From Flavobacteriales bacterium (lineage in GTDB: Bacteria > Bacteroidota > Bacteroidia > Flavobacteriales_D > Parvicellaceae): DNA of 64,000 nt. Both the position numbers and the translations under genes were made by a program. The stretch lies in the NCBI GenBank assembly GCA_020635565.1, contig JACJZN010000006.1, positions 620,001 through 684,000 on the forward strand, given 5' to 3'. Position 1 is the stretch's first letter; each line of letters begins with the position of its first letter. Shown in pieces: positions 7,784 to 16,323 of this stretch. The notes below the pieces were generated by a model. It did not search any database. It had not been told where the DNA came from and was given only the letters and a program-made list of their open reading frames with translations.

Positions 7784-10700
7784 AATCATTTATAACTACA
7801 ACCTTTCCGACCTGTTTAAAACTTTTCGATTTATTAGAAACCTCTACGATGTAAGTACCATTATTGATTACCGGATTAAGAGTATGCTTTGAACTAATTG
7901 TTTTAAATACTTCGGAGTAGATCATTTTCCCTGAGATATCATAAATATTATAAACTAATTCCTCATCAAAAAACAAATCAAGATTCTCTATTTGAATACC
8001 TTGAGTTGAAGAATAAATATTCAATCCTCCTCCATTTAGAATCTCTGTATCACAATCAGTATTCAATCCTTTATCTTTTAAATAAAGGACAAATCTGTCT
8101 TCGTCCTCTTGATCGATAAATTGCGTGATTACTTCATTATCACTGATAATTTTCTTCACACCTGTTTGTCTATCCAACAAAACGACCTCAAATACATTTG
8201 GTATATTACTGAAACTTAAGTCATATATCCCATTCTCCGAAAGATTGATCTTTAGTGGGATAATCTCACATCCATCAAAGTCAGACAAACTTGTGGAACT
8301 GTATAGTTTAGAATCTTTACCTTCCAGGAAAAGTCCAATTTGTTCGTGCATTACAGGAAGTGCCGGAACAACAGATATCGACCTTGCTTCATCCACACCT
8401 AAATATACTCTTGAAGGAACCATCCCTTCCTTTTTACCTCTAACGGTGATTGTAAAATCTTTTGTTTCGTGCTGTACCGAAAAATTCTTTTGAAAACCAT
8501 CACCAATTTCTACTCGTTTAGCAGTTTCTTCAAAAGTGATATCCTCATCTATTCCTGTGGTATTTTTAAACACCCAAAATCCTTGATATGGTGATATTAT
8601 CCCTTCTGCCATATTAGCATTTGCAGAATTAGTAAAATCAGGCACACCGTCTGCATCATAATAAATCCAACCTTCTTGCGCACTCCAAATCCAATAATAA
8701 TTCTGAATTGATCCTCCAAGAGTCAAACCATCCCAATCAATTGGAGCAAGAACAGGGTTGGCAATAAAGTTCCAACCATCCACAATCGTAACAGCTGGAG
8801 ATGCATCTAACTTTAAATTTCTATCTTCAATAGTTAATGTAGCTGCTGAGAAAACGTTCAAATTATTACCTAAGTAAATATCAAAACCATATCCATATTG
8901 AACAGTTGAATCAGCATGGTCCACTCCTCGCATGATCTGTGCGTCTCTATCCCAAAATTTCACAGATCTAAAACATCCTGTGGCACCATATGCACAACCA
9001 TCAGCAAAAGCATAAGGTCCACTCATGAATAATTCGCCATCCCATTCTGTAAAGTCACAGTCGTTATCAAATGGAAAACCGAATTCGGTCCAACCAGCAA
9101 CTCCTGATGAAACGAAACGTTGACACTCAATATCCGACAACCCAGATATAGTTCCTCCCATTTCTCCAATCGAAGCCGTACCATTTGCATTTGACAAAAA
9201 TCTGACAAAATTCCCATTGAAATCAACATTTCCTGCAGTAGGATAAAGGGCACTCCTAATTTCAAAAGTTCCAGAATTCAGGGTTACTCCATTATTATTA
9301 TTGACTTTCAAACTATCAAATGTGATAGTACCACTAAAGTCAAGCGTTTGAGCAGCTGAACCATTCAAAGTAATAATAGATGCCTCTGGAAAGGCATTGA
9401 TAGAAAAACTACCAACAGCAGACACATCACCAGTTATTTCAAGATCTGCACCATCACTGAATATCAGCTGACCAGTTCCTTCAATTGAAAGATCATTAAT
9501 CGTCTGAGCATCTGAAACAGTCACTATATCATCATCTACAACCACATTATTGGAGTTTGTTGGAACACATGTACAACTCCAAGTAGCTGGAAGATTCCAG
9601 TTACCATCTGCCACACTAATGATTGTTTTCATTGTATTTCCAAGAGTGAATCGAGCTCCATCCAGCAATTCTGTTTCATCTAACGTAAACGTTACCGTTG
9701 TCCCCACCGTTATCCCTGGAAATGTCAACGAATTTGAAAAATCTCCATCTCCATCCGCATCCACAAGCAGTTCATACTCTGTGTCCAAACCAAATTGAAT
9801 ACCAGTTATATCAAAATCAATTGTAATCGTTCCGGCAGCCATACTTTCTGTAAGCCTCCATTCTTGTAACAGCCTTTCGCCATTGGTAGCGGTATAGGAA
9901 GCTGGTGTATTGGCAGTAGTTGTAGTCGTACCTCCGTTATCGTGTCCCCACATAATATACTCGCTACTAACTAAACTTGCAGCAGTCATAGAAACAATAC
10001 CAGTACCTCTTGCTGAAAGATGCACATTTGCACCTCCTTCACTTCCGATTCCTGCTACATCATACGAATGTGAACTACCATATGCGTATTCAGACATCCC
10101 GCCAGTCAAAGTAATATTGTATTTAGCTGCCAGATAATTGTTAATTATTCTATACTGAGCGCTATTCAACATTTCATTGAATATTATCACTTCTGCAATA
10201 TCACCATTAAAAAAAGCATTTCGGTACCCTAGTGTGACCGACATATGGTTCGCTACCGTATTACCAGAACTTGAACCAGTTCCAACTGCATCACCGTTAA
10301 AATGAGAATTGATAGACCCGGAATTATATGAAATATTAGCCCCAAGAACAAATGGCAATTGATGCTGAGCATTAGAATATGGTTCATAGTTCTTGTTCGA
10401 AATTCCAGCGCCAGTACCCCAACTATTCACACCAGTTTTTGTTACCGACAAACGTCTATACTGAGTCCCCATAAAATCTGTCTTACTCTGATAACCAATC
10501 CTGAGTAATCCCTGAGCAGTACCTACTGACGGATCATTACTTTTCGCAGCCAAGAACCATGTGAATTCCTGTTGATTTAATTCAGCAATAGCACCAACCG
10601 AAATGGTATCTGTACCATCAAATCGAACTACAGGCTTTCCATTGATAATAGATGAAAAATATTTTGGCTGACGGCTAGCAGAACTCTGCGAAAAATCATT

Positions 10701-10889
10701 AGCATTTCCAGACACATCAGCCCAAGAAGCTACCGGATCATTATCAACCCCTACTATGGAGCTTGCATCAAGCCAAATGATATTATTAGAATTATCACCA
10801 ACTCCACCAGGACCAGTATCCTGACAATAGAACATAGAGGATATCGCAATAAGTGCAGTTGTATATGTGAATTTATGTAAACTCTTCAT
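7782..10889 (-). CDS. Large secreted LamG-like protein with T9SS type A sorting domain
   Basis: 1035 residues. A signal peptide (ends near FYCQ) leads into a LamG/concanavalin-like domain. Its marks are IIWLDASS near residue 37, then NGKPVVRFDG, NGDIAEVIIFNE and the AQYRIINNYLAAKYNI segment that often closes such domains in Bacteroidota. The middle is beta-rich and repetitive, with Ala/Thr/Gly-rich strands. The last ~80 residues form a T9SS type A sorting domain (YNIYDISGKMIYSE, NNGTYIVEV, a basic stretch, then VGKVVVIND). It should cross the outer membrane by T9SS and be anchored or released. It lies between wzc and the glycan operon on the same strand. The ligand is unknown. Confidence 0.88.
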   Translation of the reverse strand: MKSLHKFTYTTALIAISSMFYCQDTGPGGVGDNSNNIIWLDASSIVGVDNDPVASWADVSGNANDFSQSSASRQPKYFSSIINGKPVVRFDGTDTISVGAIAELNQQEFTWFLAAKSNDPSVGTAQGLLRIGYQSKTDFMGTQYRRLSVTKTGVNSWGTGAGISNKNYEPYSNAQHQLPFVLGANISYNSGSINSHFNGDAVGTGSSSGNTVANHMSVTLGYRNAFFNGDIAEVIIFNEMLNSAQYRIINNYLAAKYNITLTGGMSEYAYGSSHSYDVAGIGSEGGANVHLSARGTGIVSMTAASLVSSEYIMWGHDNGGTTTTTANTPASYTATNGERLLQEWRLTESMAAGTITIDFDITGIQFGLDTEYELLVDADGDGDFSNSLTFPGITVGTTVTFTLDETELLDGARFTLGNTMKTIISVADGNWNLPATWSCTCVPTNSNNVVVDDDIVTVSDAQTINDLSIEGTGQLIFSDGADLEITGDVSAVGSFSINAFPEASIITLNGSAAQTLDFSGTITFDSLKVNNNNGVTLNSGTFEIRSALYPTAGNVDFNGNFVRFLSNANGTASIGEMGGTISGLSDIECQRFVSSGVAGWTEFGFPFDNDCDFTEWDGELFMSGPYAFADGCAYGATGCFRSVKFWDRDAQIMRGVDHADSTVQYGYGFDIYLGNNLNVFSAATLTIEDRNLKLDASPAVTIVDGWNFIANPVLAPIDWDGLTLGGSIQNYYWIWSAQEGWIYYDADGVPDFTNSANANMAEGIISPYQGFWVFKNTTGIDEDITFEETAKRVEIGDGFQKNFSVQHETKDFTITVRGKKEGMVPSRVYLGVDEARSISVVPALPVMHEQIGLFLEGKDSKLYSSTSLSDFDGCEIIPLKINLSENGIYDLSFSNIPNVFEVVLLDRQTGVKKIISDNEVITQFIDQEDEDRFVLYLKDKGLNTDCDTEILNGGGLNIYSSTQGIQIENLDLFFDEELVYNIYDISGKMIYSEVFKTISSKHTLNPVINNGTYIVEVSNKSKSFKQVGKVVVIND

Positions 10890-10956
10890 AAGACAGTGAT
10901 TTTAAGGCATTATTATTCCCATCACATTACAGTATGTAACATGTACGAATCAACAA

Positions 10957-10964
10957 CAAAGATA
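10957..10964 (-). promoter_or_regulatory. Candidate -7 element for the 1035-aa T9SS gene
   Basis: TATCTTTG on the minus strand matches the Bacteroidota -7 consensus TAnnTTTG, 67 bases before the start codon. No convincing -33 TTG at the usual spacing. Confidence 0.4.
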
Positions 10965-11039
10965 TACATTTATACCGCATGATTTAATTTGTATTTACTA
11001 AATAATACAAAAGTCTTTCAAAACGACAAAAGCAAATGA

Positions 11040-13370
11040 TTAATCTACTTTAGAATTTTCAGAATACTGATAACCGTAGCCATAACCATACCCATAACCA
11101 TACCCATATCTACCGTAATAATACTTCCACCTTTTCAGCCTGACTCCATTCAAAACAACCCCTTTATGCTGAACTCCTGTATCCTCCACGATTGTCTCTA
11201 AATACTTAACAGCACGCTTATTAGCCATTTTTGTATTCATCACGAACAAAGACAAATCCACACTTTTCATAAGAACTACTCCATCACTAATGAGCCCAAC
11301 AGGTGGAGTATCCACTAAAATAACATCATAATGCTTCCTTCCAAAGTCAAATAATTCCTTGATTTTATTGGATAAAATTAACTCTGAGGGATTCGGAGGT
11401 ACTGGACCTGCAGAAAGAACATGAAAATTTTTAGAATATTCCATGATTACATCATCCAAATCTAATTGTCCCGATAGAAAACTAGAATTACCTTTACCAT
11501 TTTCTACCCCTAATAACTTATGAACTCTTGGTTTATGCAAATCCAAATCTATCAACAACACCCGCTTTCCTGCCTGTGAATAAATCGATGCCAATCCACC
11601 AGAAACAAATGTTTTTCCTTCACCTGGATGGACAGAAGTAACCATTATCAATTTACAATCTTCCTGTCCAGAATAACTTAAACTTGTACGAATTCCCCTC
11701 AATGACTCAAGTAAATTGGATTTTGAATCAGAAGAATCAAATACATTTTCCACACTTTTCAAGAAAGGCAACGATCCTAATACTGGTAAAACAGTACCAT
11801 CTTTAAGATCCTTTACATTTTCAAATGTTCCAAAAATCAGATAAACAACAAGACTAATTAAAACTCCTATGATCAAACCAACCCCTCCAAACAAAGTACC
11901 TTGCATTGTCACATCACCTTTATCTACAGCCACTACCCTTGCCTTCTCCAATATTTTAGTCGAAGGGATAATACCAGATTTTGCTATGAATGTATTCGCT
12001 CTTTTCTCCAATAAAAACATGTAGAGTTTTTGATTCACTTGTAACATCCTATTAACTTCATTGAAATCTCTACCCGTTTTTGGTAATTGCTTCAATTCAG
12101 ACTCTATTTTAACCAATTCACTTTGAAGGACTGAAATATCTTGCTCGATAGCATTCTCCGAGTTATTAATATATATAAGAATGTCCGTTTTTTTCAGAAG
12201 CAATTCATCTTCTATTTTCTTGAAGCTTAAATGATCTTCAGTCACAGTTCCTTTCAGTTCCGTTTTCTGAATTTGTTTTTTATAAAATTCCTCCAAAGCT
12301 TTCTCAAGATAATCATCACCTGCAACTTTGTATTGTGCGGGAGGAAGTACATTGCTACCAATAACACCATTAAGATACATCTCAAGATGATTCAATTTCG
12401 AAATATTATTTTGCCGTAATAATATTGCATTCTTTAAATCGAAATATTCATCAAATAGATTTTCTTCTTCCCTGGACAAGTCCAAAACATCCTTAATCTC
12501 TCTCAAGGTATCCATTTCAAATTCGATTGAATCCATTAGCGCTGTTACATCTCCCAACTGTTTATTGATAAACTTCATTGTATTGTCGTTCACCTCAAAC
12601 TGAGTTGCTAATGTATAGTCCAAATAAACAGATGCCAGTGTATCCAAGATCAACATAGATCGTTTTGGAATTTCATCTGAAAGAGTCAAGTTTAAAACTG
12701 AAGTATATTCTTCATTTTTAATTTCAAGTCCTGATTGAATTCTGGAAACCCAATAATCATCATCTCTAAATTCCAGTTCATACTTAGCAATCGTTCCTTC
12801 GACACCTGGAAAAAGACTTGCATTCAACGTATACCAAGGAGTAACGACTACTTCATCAAATTTGTGAATATTCTTTTTCACGCCTCCTTTAAAATCAAAA
12901 ACTAATTGAAATTCATCCTTACTTAACACATCAATTTCGATACGTTTCCCCTTCAAATTGGGATGAACTGACTTAAGGTTTATTTTGAATGGTAACCCTT
13001 CAAAAACCTCTTCGGTCCTTAACCGACCGATAATAAAATAAGAAACGTTAATATCTAATTTTTCAACGACTTTCTTTAACAGATCATAAGATCTTAAAAC
13101 TCTGATTTGATTTGAAATATCAGTATACAGATACCCCACATTCTGATAAATTGAATTCTGATAATTGTAAACATCATCAGACTTAATCAGCAACTGCAAG
13201 TTTGATCTGTAAACCTTAGTCTTGACATAAGCAGAATATACCCCAATTCCAGTCATAATTGCAGAAGATAACAATATTAAATACCACCATTTTGAAATTG
13301 CCTTTAGAACAAATTTCAAATCCTCTAAATTGACTAATTTTTCTTCCCCTTTTGGTTCTTGATTGAACAA
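11040..13370 (-). CDS. Wzc-like polysaccharide co-polymerase / BY-type tyrosine kinase
   Basis: 776 residues. An N-terminal Wzz-type chain-length domain has a first membrane segment near residues 30-50 and a long coiled-coil periplasmic part. A second membrane segment (GGVGLIIGVLISLVVYLIF) leads to a cytoplasmic BY-kinase domain with Walker A GEGKT (583-587), Walker A' LLIDLD (about 605-610) and Walker B ILVDTPP (about 684-690). The C-terminus is a tyrosine cluster: YYY, then alternating Tyr-Gly, eleven tyrosines in all, the usual autophosphorylation site. It would control polymer length and export through phosphorylation of the tail. It is transcribed alone, divergent from the exosortase cassette. 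Confidence 0.92.
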   Translation of the reverse strand: MFNQEPKGEEKLVNLEDLKFVLKAISKWWYLILLSSAIMTGIGVYSAYVKTKVYRSNLQLLIKSDDVYNYQNSIYQNVGYLYTDISNQIRVLRSYDLLKKVVEKLDINVSYFIIGRLRTEEVFEGLPFKINLKSVHPNLKGKRIEIDVLSKDEFQLVFDFKGGVKKNIHKFDEVVVTPWYTLNASLFPGVEGTIAKYELEFRDDDYWVSRIQSGLEIKNEEYTSVLNLTLSDEIPKRSMLILDTLASVYLDYTLATQFEVNDNTMKFINKQLGDVTALMDSIEFEMDTLREIKDVLDLSREEENLFDEYFDLKNAILLRQNNISKLNHLEMYLNGVIGSNVLPPAQYKVAGDDYLEKALEEFYKKQIQKTELKGTVTEDHLSFKKIEDELLLKKTDILIYINNSENAIEQDISVLQSELVKIESELKQLPKTGRDFNEVNRMLQVNQKLYMFLLEKRANTFIAKSGIIPSTKILEKARVVAVDKGDVTMQGTLFGGVGLIIGVLISLVVYLIFGTFENVKDLKDGTVLPVLGSLPFLKSVENVFDSSDSKSNLLESLRGIRTSLSYSGQEDCKLIMVTSVHPGEGKTFVSGGLASIYSQAGKRVLLIDLDLHKPRVHKLLGVENGKGNSSFLSGQLDLDDVIMEYSKNFHVLSAGPVPPNPSELILSNKIKELFDFGRKHYDVILVDTPPVGLISDGVVLMKSVDLSLFVMNTKMANKRAVKYLETIVEDTGVQHKGVVLNGVRLKRWKYYYGRYGYGYGYGYGYGYQYSENSKVD
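11064..11108 (-). repeat. In-frame 6/12-bp tandem repeat encoding the Tyr-Gly tail of the Wzc-like kinase
   Basis: On the coding strand the hexamer TATGGK runs six times, the first four as two exact copies of TATGGGTATGGT, followed by TATGGC, TACGGT and TATCAGTAT. It encodes eight of the tail tyrosines. The repeat unit is a multiple of three, so slippage would change tail length without a frameshift. Confidence 0.85.
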
Positions 13371-13391
13371 TGTGCTTTGTTTTATTGACTA

Positions 13392-13399
13392 CAAATATA
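13392..13399 (-). promoter_or_regulatory. Candidate -7 promoter element for the Wzc-like gene
   Basis: TATATTTG on the minus strand, an exact TAnnTTTG match, 21 bases before the start codon, in the 204-base divergent region shared with the exosortase cassette. A GTTACA sequence lies 19 bases further upstream; no clear TTG box. Confidence 0.5.
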
Positions 13400-13558
13400 T
13401 TACAAGTTTTAAATCTATTGTAACACATCTGTTTTTACATTAATTCTTAAGAAAGGAAAAAAATCACCGTCTAAAACACAATTCGGTTCACTGGTCAATA
13501 AACAATGTGCTTTTTAATATTATTTACGAACTTCGTATCCTGAAAGTAAAAAGGTTTA

Positions 13559-13566
13559 TATATTTG
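13559..13566 (+). promoter_or_regulatory. Candidate -7 promoter element for the exosortase cassette
   Basis: TATATTTG, an exact TAnnTTTG match, ends eight bases before the ATG at 13575. Transcription from it would begin at or just before the start codon, so the mRNA should have almost no leader. No clear -33 element. Confidence 0.55.
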
Positions 13567-13574
13567 CCTCCGAA

Positions 13575-13817
13575 ATGAGAAATTTTATCATTAAACTGAG
13601 TTTGTTGACAGTGTTGCTTATCGCTTCCATTGTTTTGCATGCACAGCCTGCTGGAACTCCACCTGGAGGTCCCTCTGGAGGATCGAACCCTCCATGTTGG
13701 CCACCCCCATGTATCCCAGTAGATGGAGGGATCAGCATTTTGATCGCGATAGGAGCTGCTTACGGAAGTAAAAAAGCTTATGACTTCTACAAATCAAAGG
13801 ACGATGTAGAGGCATAG
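13575..13817 (+). CDS. Small secreted protein with exosortase-type C-terminal sorting tail (PID-CTERM-like)
   Basis: 80 residues. A signal peptide (residues 1 to about 23, ending LHAQ) is followed by a short Pro/Gly-rich segment with two cysteines (41, 46), then Pro48-Val-Asp-Gly-Gly52, a hydrophobic helix (about 53-64), AYGSKKAYD with Lys66-Lys67, and a charged end. This motif/helix/basic order is the general plan of exosortase substrates, and it resembles the short Bacteroidota proteins carrying a 'PID-CTERM'-type signal; the family assignment is from memory. It lies three bases upstream of the exosortase gene, so it is the likely dedicated substrate. The mature part is so short that the tail makes up about half of it. 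Its function is unknown. Confidence 0.75.
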   Translation: MRNFIIKLSLLTVLLIASIVLHAQPAGTPPGGPSGGSNPPCWPPPCIPVDGGISILIAIGAAYGSKKAYDFYKSKDDVEA

Positions 13818-13820
13818 TCT

Positions 13821-14372
13821 ATGAAAGACCTCTGGAAAAACCCCTTTGTTCGATTTATCCTGATTTTTACCGTATTACTGGTTTTATGGTTTTCCTTGTA
13901 CAATAATTTGTACACCATCATTCCGGGAGACATTGAACATAAAATGTCCTTGACTCTAGCAGAACATGCCAACTTCTTCTCTGAAGTTATCGGATACGAA
14001 ACTACCATTGAAGTTACCAGAGATCTAGTCATTACGAAACTAACTGACTTTGGACCAACACATGGCACATGGATCGGTGAACCTTGCAACGGAATAAAAG
14101 TCATGGGATTGTTCATGATCTTTATCATTGCATTTCCAGGTAATTGGAAACATAAACTGTGGTTCGTTCCTTCTGGAATTCTGGTAATCCACATTGCTAA
14201 TGCGATCAGAGTCTCTGCCTTGACCGTCATAGAAGCCAAATGGCCACAATACCTTGACTTTAATCATAATGTCACTTTTCAAGTTCTTATCTATGGTATT
14301 ATTTTTCTGATGTGGTACATTTGGGTACAAAAATTCTCTAACATCAATCTAAAAAAGCCCATTGTTTCATAA
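13821..14372 (+). CDS. xrtF: Exosortase family protein XrtF
   Basis: 183 residues, an integral membrane cysteine transpeptidase-like protein with about four or five membrane segments. The exosortase triad is visible: Cys89 in GEPCNGIKV, Arg130 in IANAIRVSAL and His149 in FNHNVTF. Members cut substrates at a C-terminal sorting motif at the inner membrane. Size and the PCNG motif fit the short XrtF form of Flavobacteriia. It follows its probable substrate gene by three bases. Its 3' end overlaps the longest reading of the next membrane-protein gene by 11 bases. Confidence 0.9.
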   Translation: MKDLWKNPFVRFILIFTVLLVLWFSLYNNLYTIIPGDIEHKMSLTLAEHANFFSEVIGYETTIEVTRDLVITKLTDFGPTHGTWIGEPCNGIKVMGLFMIFIIAFPGNWKHKLWFVPSGILVIHIANAIRVSALTVIEAKWPQYLDFNHNVTFQVLIYGIIFLMWYIWVQKFSNINLKKPIVS

Positions 14373-15009
14373 TAACTATACTGGATTTGCAGCTCTCATT
14401 ATTGTCTCTTTTCTTTTTGTAGGCTTTGTTTCTGCTTGGCAAAAAAAAATTAGGTTAGCAAAATTTGACCTAGGGATTAATTCCTCCATGAACAGAAAAT
14501 TTCAGATTGTATTGATCATTGCTATCATCGGTTTTCTTTTCTATCTGGATTTTCTCCGTGATTATGTATTTAAAAACTTGGATTGGCGTATGGACTTCCA
14601 ATACCACATGGAGCAAGGTGGTTCACCAGATAAATATGTTGATGGAACAGATAGCTGGATGAAATCTGTACTTGGAGAAGCTTCATCCAACACCATCTAC
14701 CTATTGAAATATATGGCATCTGGTATTTTCATTGTCATCTACACTTTTATTTCGCATCTAATTATGAGATTAGCCTATCCCGATCAAAACACCTTCCCTT
14801 TCACTTTCTTACTATATGGTTTAGGAACGCTAAGTATGCTTCTTGTATTTGGATTCTATTTCTTTGAATGGTCGATCCAAACAAAAGCAAAATTCTATCT
14901 AACATCAATGGAGATAGGTCATTTTCTAGAATCCAGTCTACCTACCCTTCTTATGTTACTCGGATTTAAAATTTACTTATCCTCCCAAGAGGTCAAACCA
15001 AATGAATAG
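14362..15009 (+). CDS. Multi-pass membrane protein, probable exosortase-F-system partner
   Basis: 215 residues from a TTG at 14362 that overlaps the xrtF end; an internal ATG at 14488 would give 173. I see membrane segments at about residues 9-27, 46-64, 114-136, 144-168 and 188-207. The first exists only with the upstream start, and no ATG precedes it. Position right after xrtF matches the 'exosortase F system-associated' proteins of Flavobacteriia, but I do not recognise a diagnostic motif. A run of nine A (14441-14449) lies in the doubtful N-terminal part, where a base error or slippage would change the frame. Start and family are uncertain; the coding frame is convincing. Confidence 0.65.
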   Translation: MFHNNYTGFAALIIVSFLFVGFVSAWQKKIRLAKFDLGINSSMNRKFQIVLIIAIIGFLFYLDFLRDYVFKNLDWRMDFQYHMEQGGSPDKYVDGTDSWMKSVLGEASSNTIYLLKYMASGIFIVIYTFISHLIMRLAYPDQNTFPFTFLLYGLGTLSMLLVFGFYFFEWSIQTKAKFYLTSMEIGHFLESSLPTLLMLLGFKIYLSSQEVKPNE

Positions 15010-15010
15010 C

Positions 15011-15018
15011 TAACTTTG
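15011..15018 (+). promoter_or_regulatory. Candidate -7 promoter element for glyA
   Basis: TAACTTTG, an exact TAnnTTTG match, 25 bases before the glyA ATG and directly after the stop of the preceding membrane-protein gene. No clear -33 box. Confidence 0.5.
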
Positions 15019-15043
15019 TCGACTCATTTTTTTTATTAATTCC

Positions 15044-16318
15044 ATGAATAACGACAAAGAAATCTTCGACTTAATTGCAAAAGAACACTCTAGACAGATA
15101 AATGGTGTTGAATTGATCGCTTCTGAAAATTTCGTCAGTGATGATGTAATGAATGCGATGGGGTCCATCCTAACTAATAAATATGCAGAAGGACTTCCAA
15201 ACAAAAGATATTATGGAGGTTGTGAAGTTGTGGATCAAATCGAACAACTTGCAATTGACAGACTAAAAGAACTATTTGGAGCTAAATGGGCTAACGTTCA
15301 ACCTCATTCAGGTTCTCAAGCAAATGCAGCTGTTTATTTGGCTTGTTTAAATCCAAGTGATAAAGTATTGGGATTTGATCTTTCTCATGGTGGTCACCTA
15401 ACACACGGTTCTCCGGTGAATTTTAGTGGAAAATTATACAACACATCATTCTATGGTGTTGAAAAAGAGACTGGAACAATCGATTTTGACAAGATTCGAG
15501 ACACAGCTAAAAAGGAGCAACCAAAAATGATCATTTGTGGTGCATCTGCGTATTCAAGAGACTGGGATTATCAGAAAATGAGAGAGATTGCTGACGAGGT
15601 GGGAGCAATCCTTTTTGCAGACATTTCACATCCAGCAGGACTCATCGCTAAGGGATTATTAAATGACCCTATGAAACATTGCCATATCGTTACAACTACT
15701 ACGCACAAGACATTAAGAGGTCCTAGAGGTGGAGTAATTATGATGGGGCAAGACTTTGAAAATCCATTCGGTCAAAAATTGAAGAATGGCAATTTAAAGA
15801 TGATGTCATCGATCTTAGATGGGGCTGTATTTCCAGGAACTCAGGGAGGTCCTTTAGAACACGTAATCGCTGCTAAAGCTGTTGCGTTTGGAGAATCATT
15901 AAAAGATAACTTCAAAACCTATGGAGAACAGGTTATTTCAAATGCCAAACACATGGCTAGTGAATTAATGAACAAAGGATACAATGTGATTTCAGGAGGA
16001 ACGGACAACCATTGCGTACTTGTAGATCTCCGAAGTAAAAACATCACTGGTAAAGATGCTGAGATTGCATTGGTTAAGGCACATATTACTACTAATAAGA
16101 ATATGGTTCCATTTGATACAGAATCTCCTTTTGTAACAAGCGGGATTCGACTTGGAACACCAGCTCTAACAACCAGAGGCGTGAATAAAGATGAGATATC
16201 TACTATAGTGAACTTAATAGATGAAGTCATCACCAACTCTACCAATGAAAATGTAATTTCTAATGTTGGTAATCAAGTGACCGAATTAATGCAAAACAAA
16301 CCACTTTTTAAAGCTTAA
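15044..16318 (+). CDS. glyA: Serine hydroxymethyltransferase
   Basis: 424 residues, the usual bacterial length. It interconverts serine and glycine with tetrahydrofolate and PLP, and is the main one-carbon source. The PLP lysine is Lys222 in [15 protein letters not shown]. Other marks are ELIASENF (23-30), the Gly/Tyr segment KRYYGG (54-59), HSGSQAN (88-94) and [10 protein letters not shown]. It is complete with no odd features. Fumarylacetoacetase follows after five bases, a pairing found in Flavobacteriia. Confidence 0.98.
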   Translation: MNNDKEIFDLIAKEHSRQINGVELIASENFVSDDVMNAMGSILTNKYAEGLPNKRYYGGCEVVDQIEQLAIDRLKELFGAKWANVQPHSGSQANAAVYLACLNPSDKVLGFDLSHGGHLTHGSPVNFSGKLYNTSFYGVEKETGTIDFDKIRDTAKKEQPKMIICGASAYSRDWDYQKMREIADEVGAILFADISHPAGLIAKGLLNDPMKHCHIVTTTTHKTLRGPRGGVIMMGQDFENPFGQKLKNGNLKMMSSILDGAVFPGTQGGPLEHVIAAKAVAFGESLKDNFKTYGEQVISNAKHMASELMNKGYNVISGGTDNHCVLVDLRSKNITGKDAEIALVKAHITTNKNMVPFDTESPFVTSGIRLGTPALTTRGVNKDEISTIVNLIDEVITNSTNENVISNVGNQVTELMQNKPLFKA

Positions 16319-16323
16319 GTATT

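Noticed and set aside
9023..10137. Frames of about 75-80 codons in other frames of the large T9SS gene
   Set aside because: They lie within a continuous 1035-codon frame with a clear signal peptide and sorting domain, and lack any start context of their own.
11064..11108. Short tandem repeat as a possible CRISPR or iteron array
   Set aside because: The unit is 6/12 bp with no spacers, lies in frame inside the Wzc-like gene and encodes its Tyr-Gly tail.
13556..13738. Minus-strand 60-residue frame opposite the exosortase substrate gene
   Set aside because: Its Gly/Pro-rich composition is the mirror of the opposite strand's Pro/Gly codons; the plus strand has a promoter, signal peptide and sorting tail.
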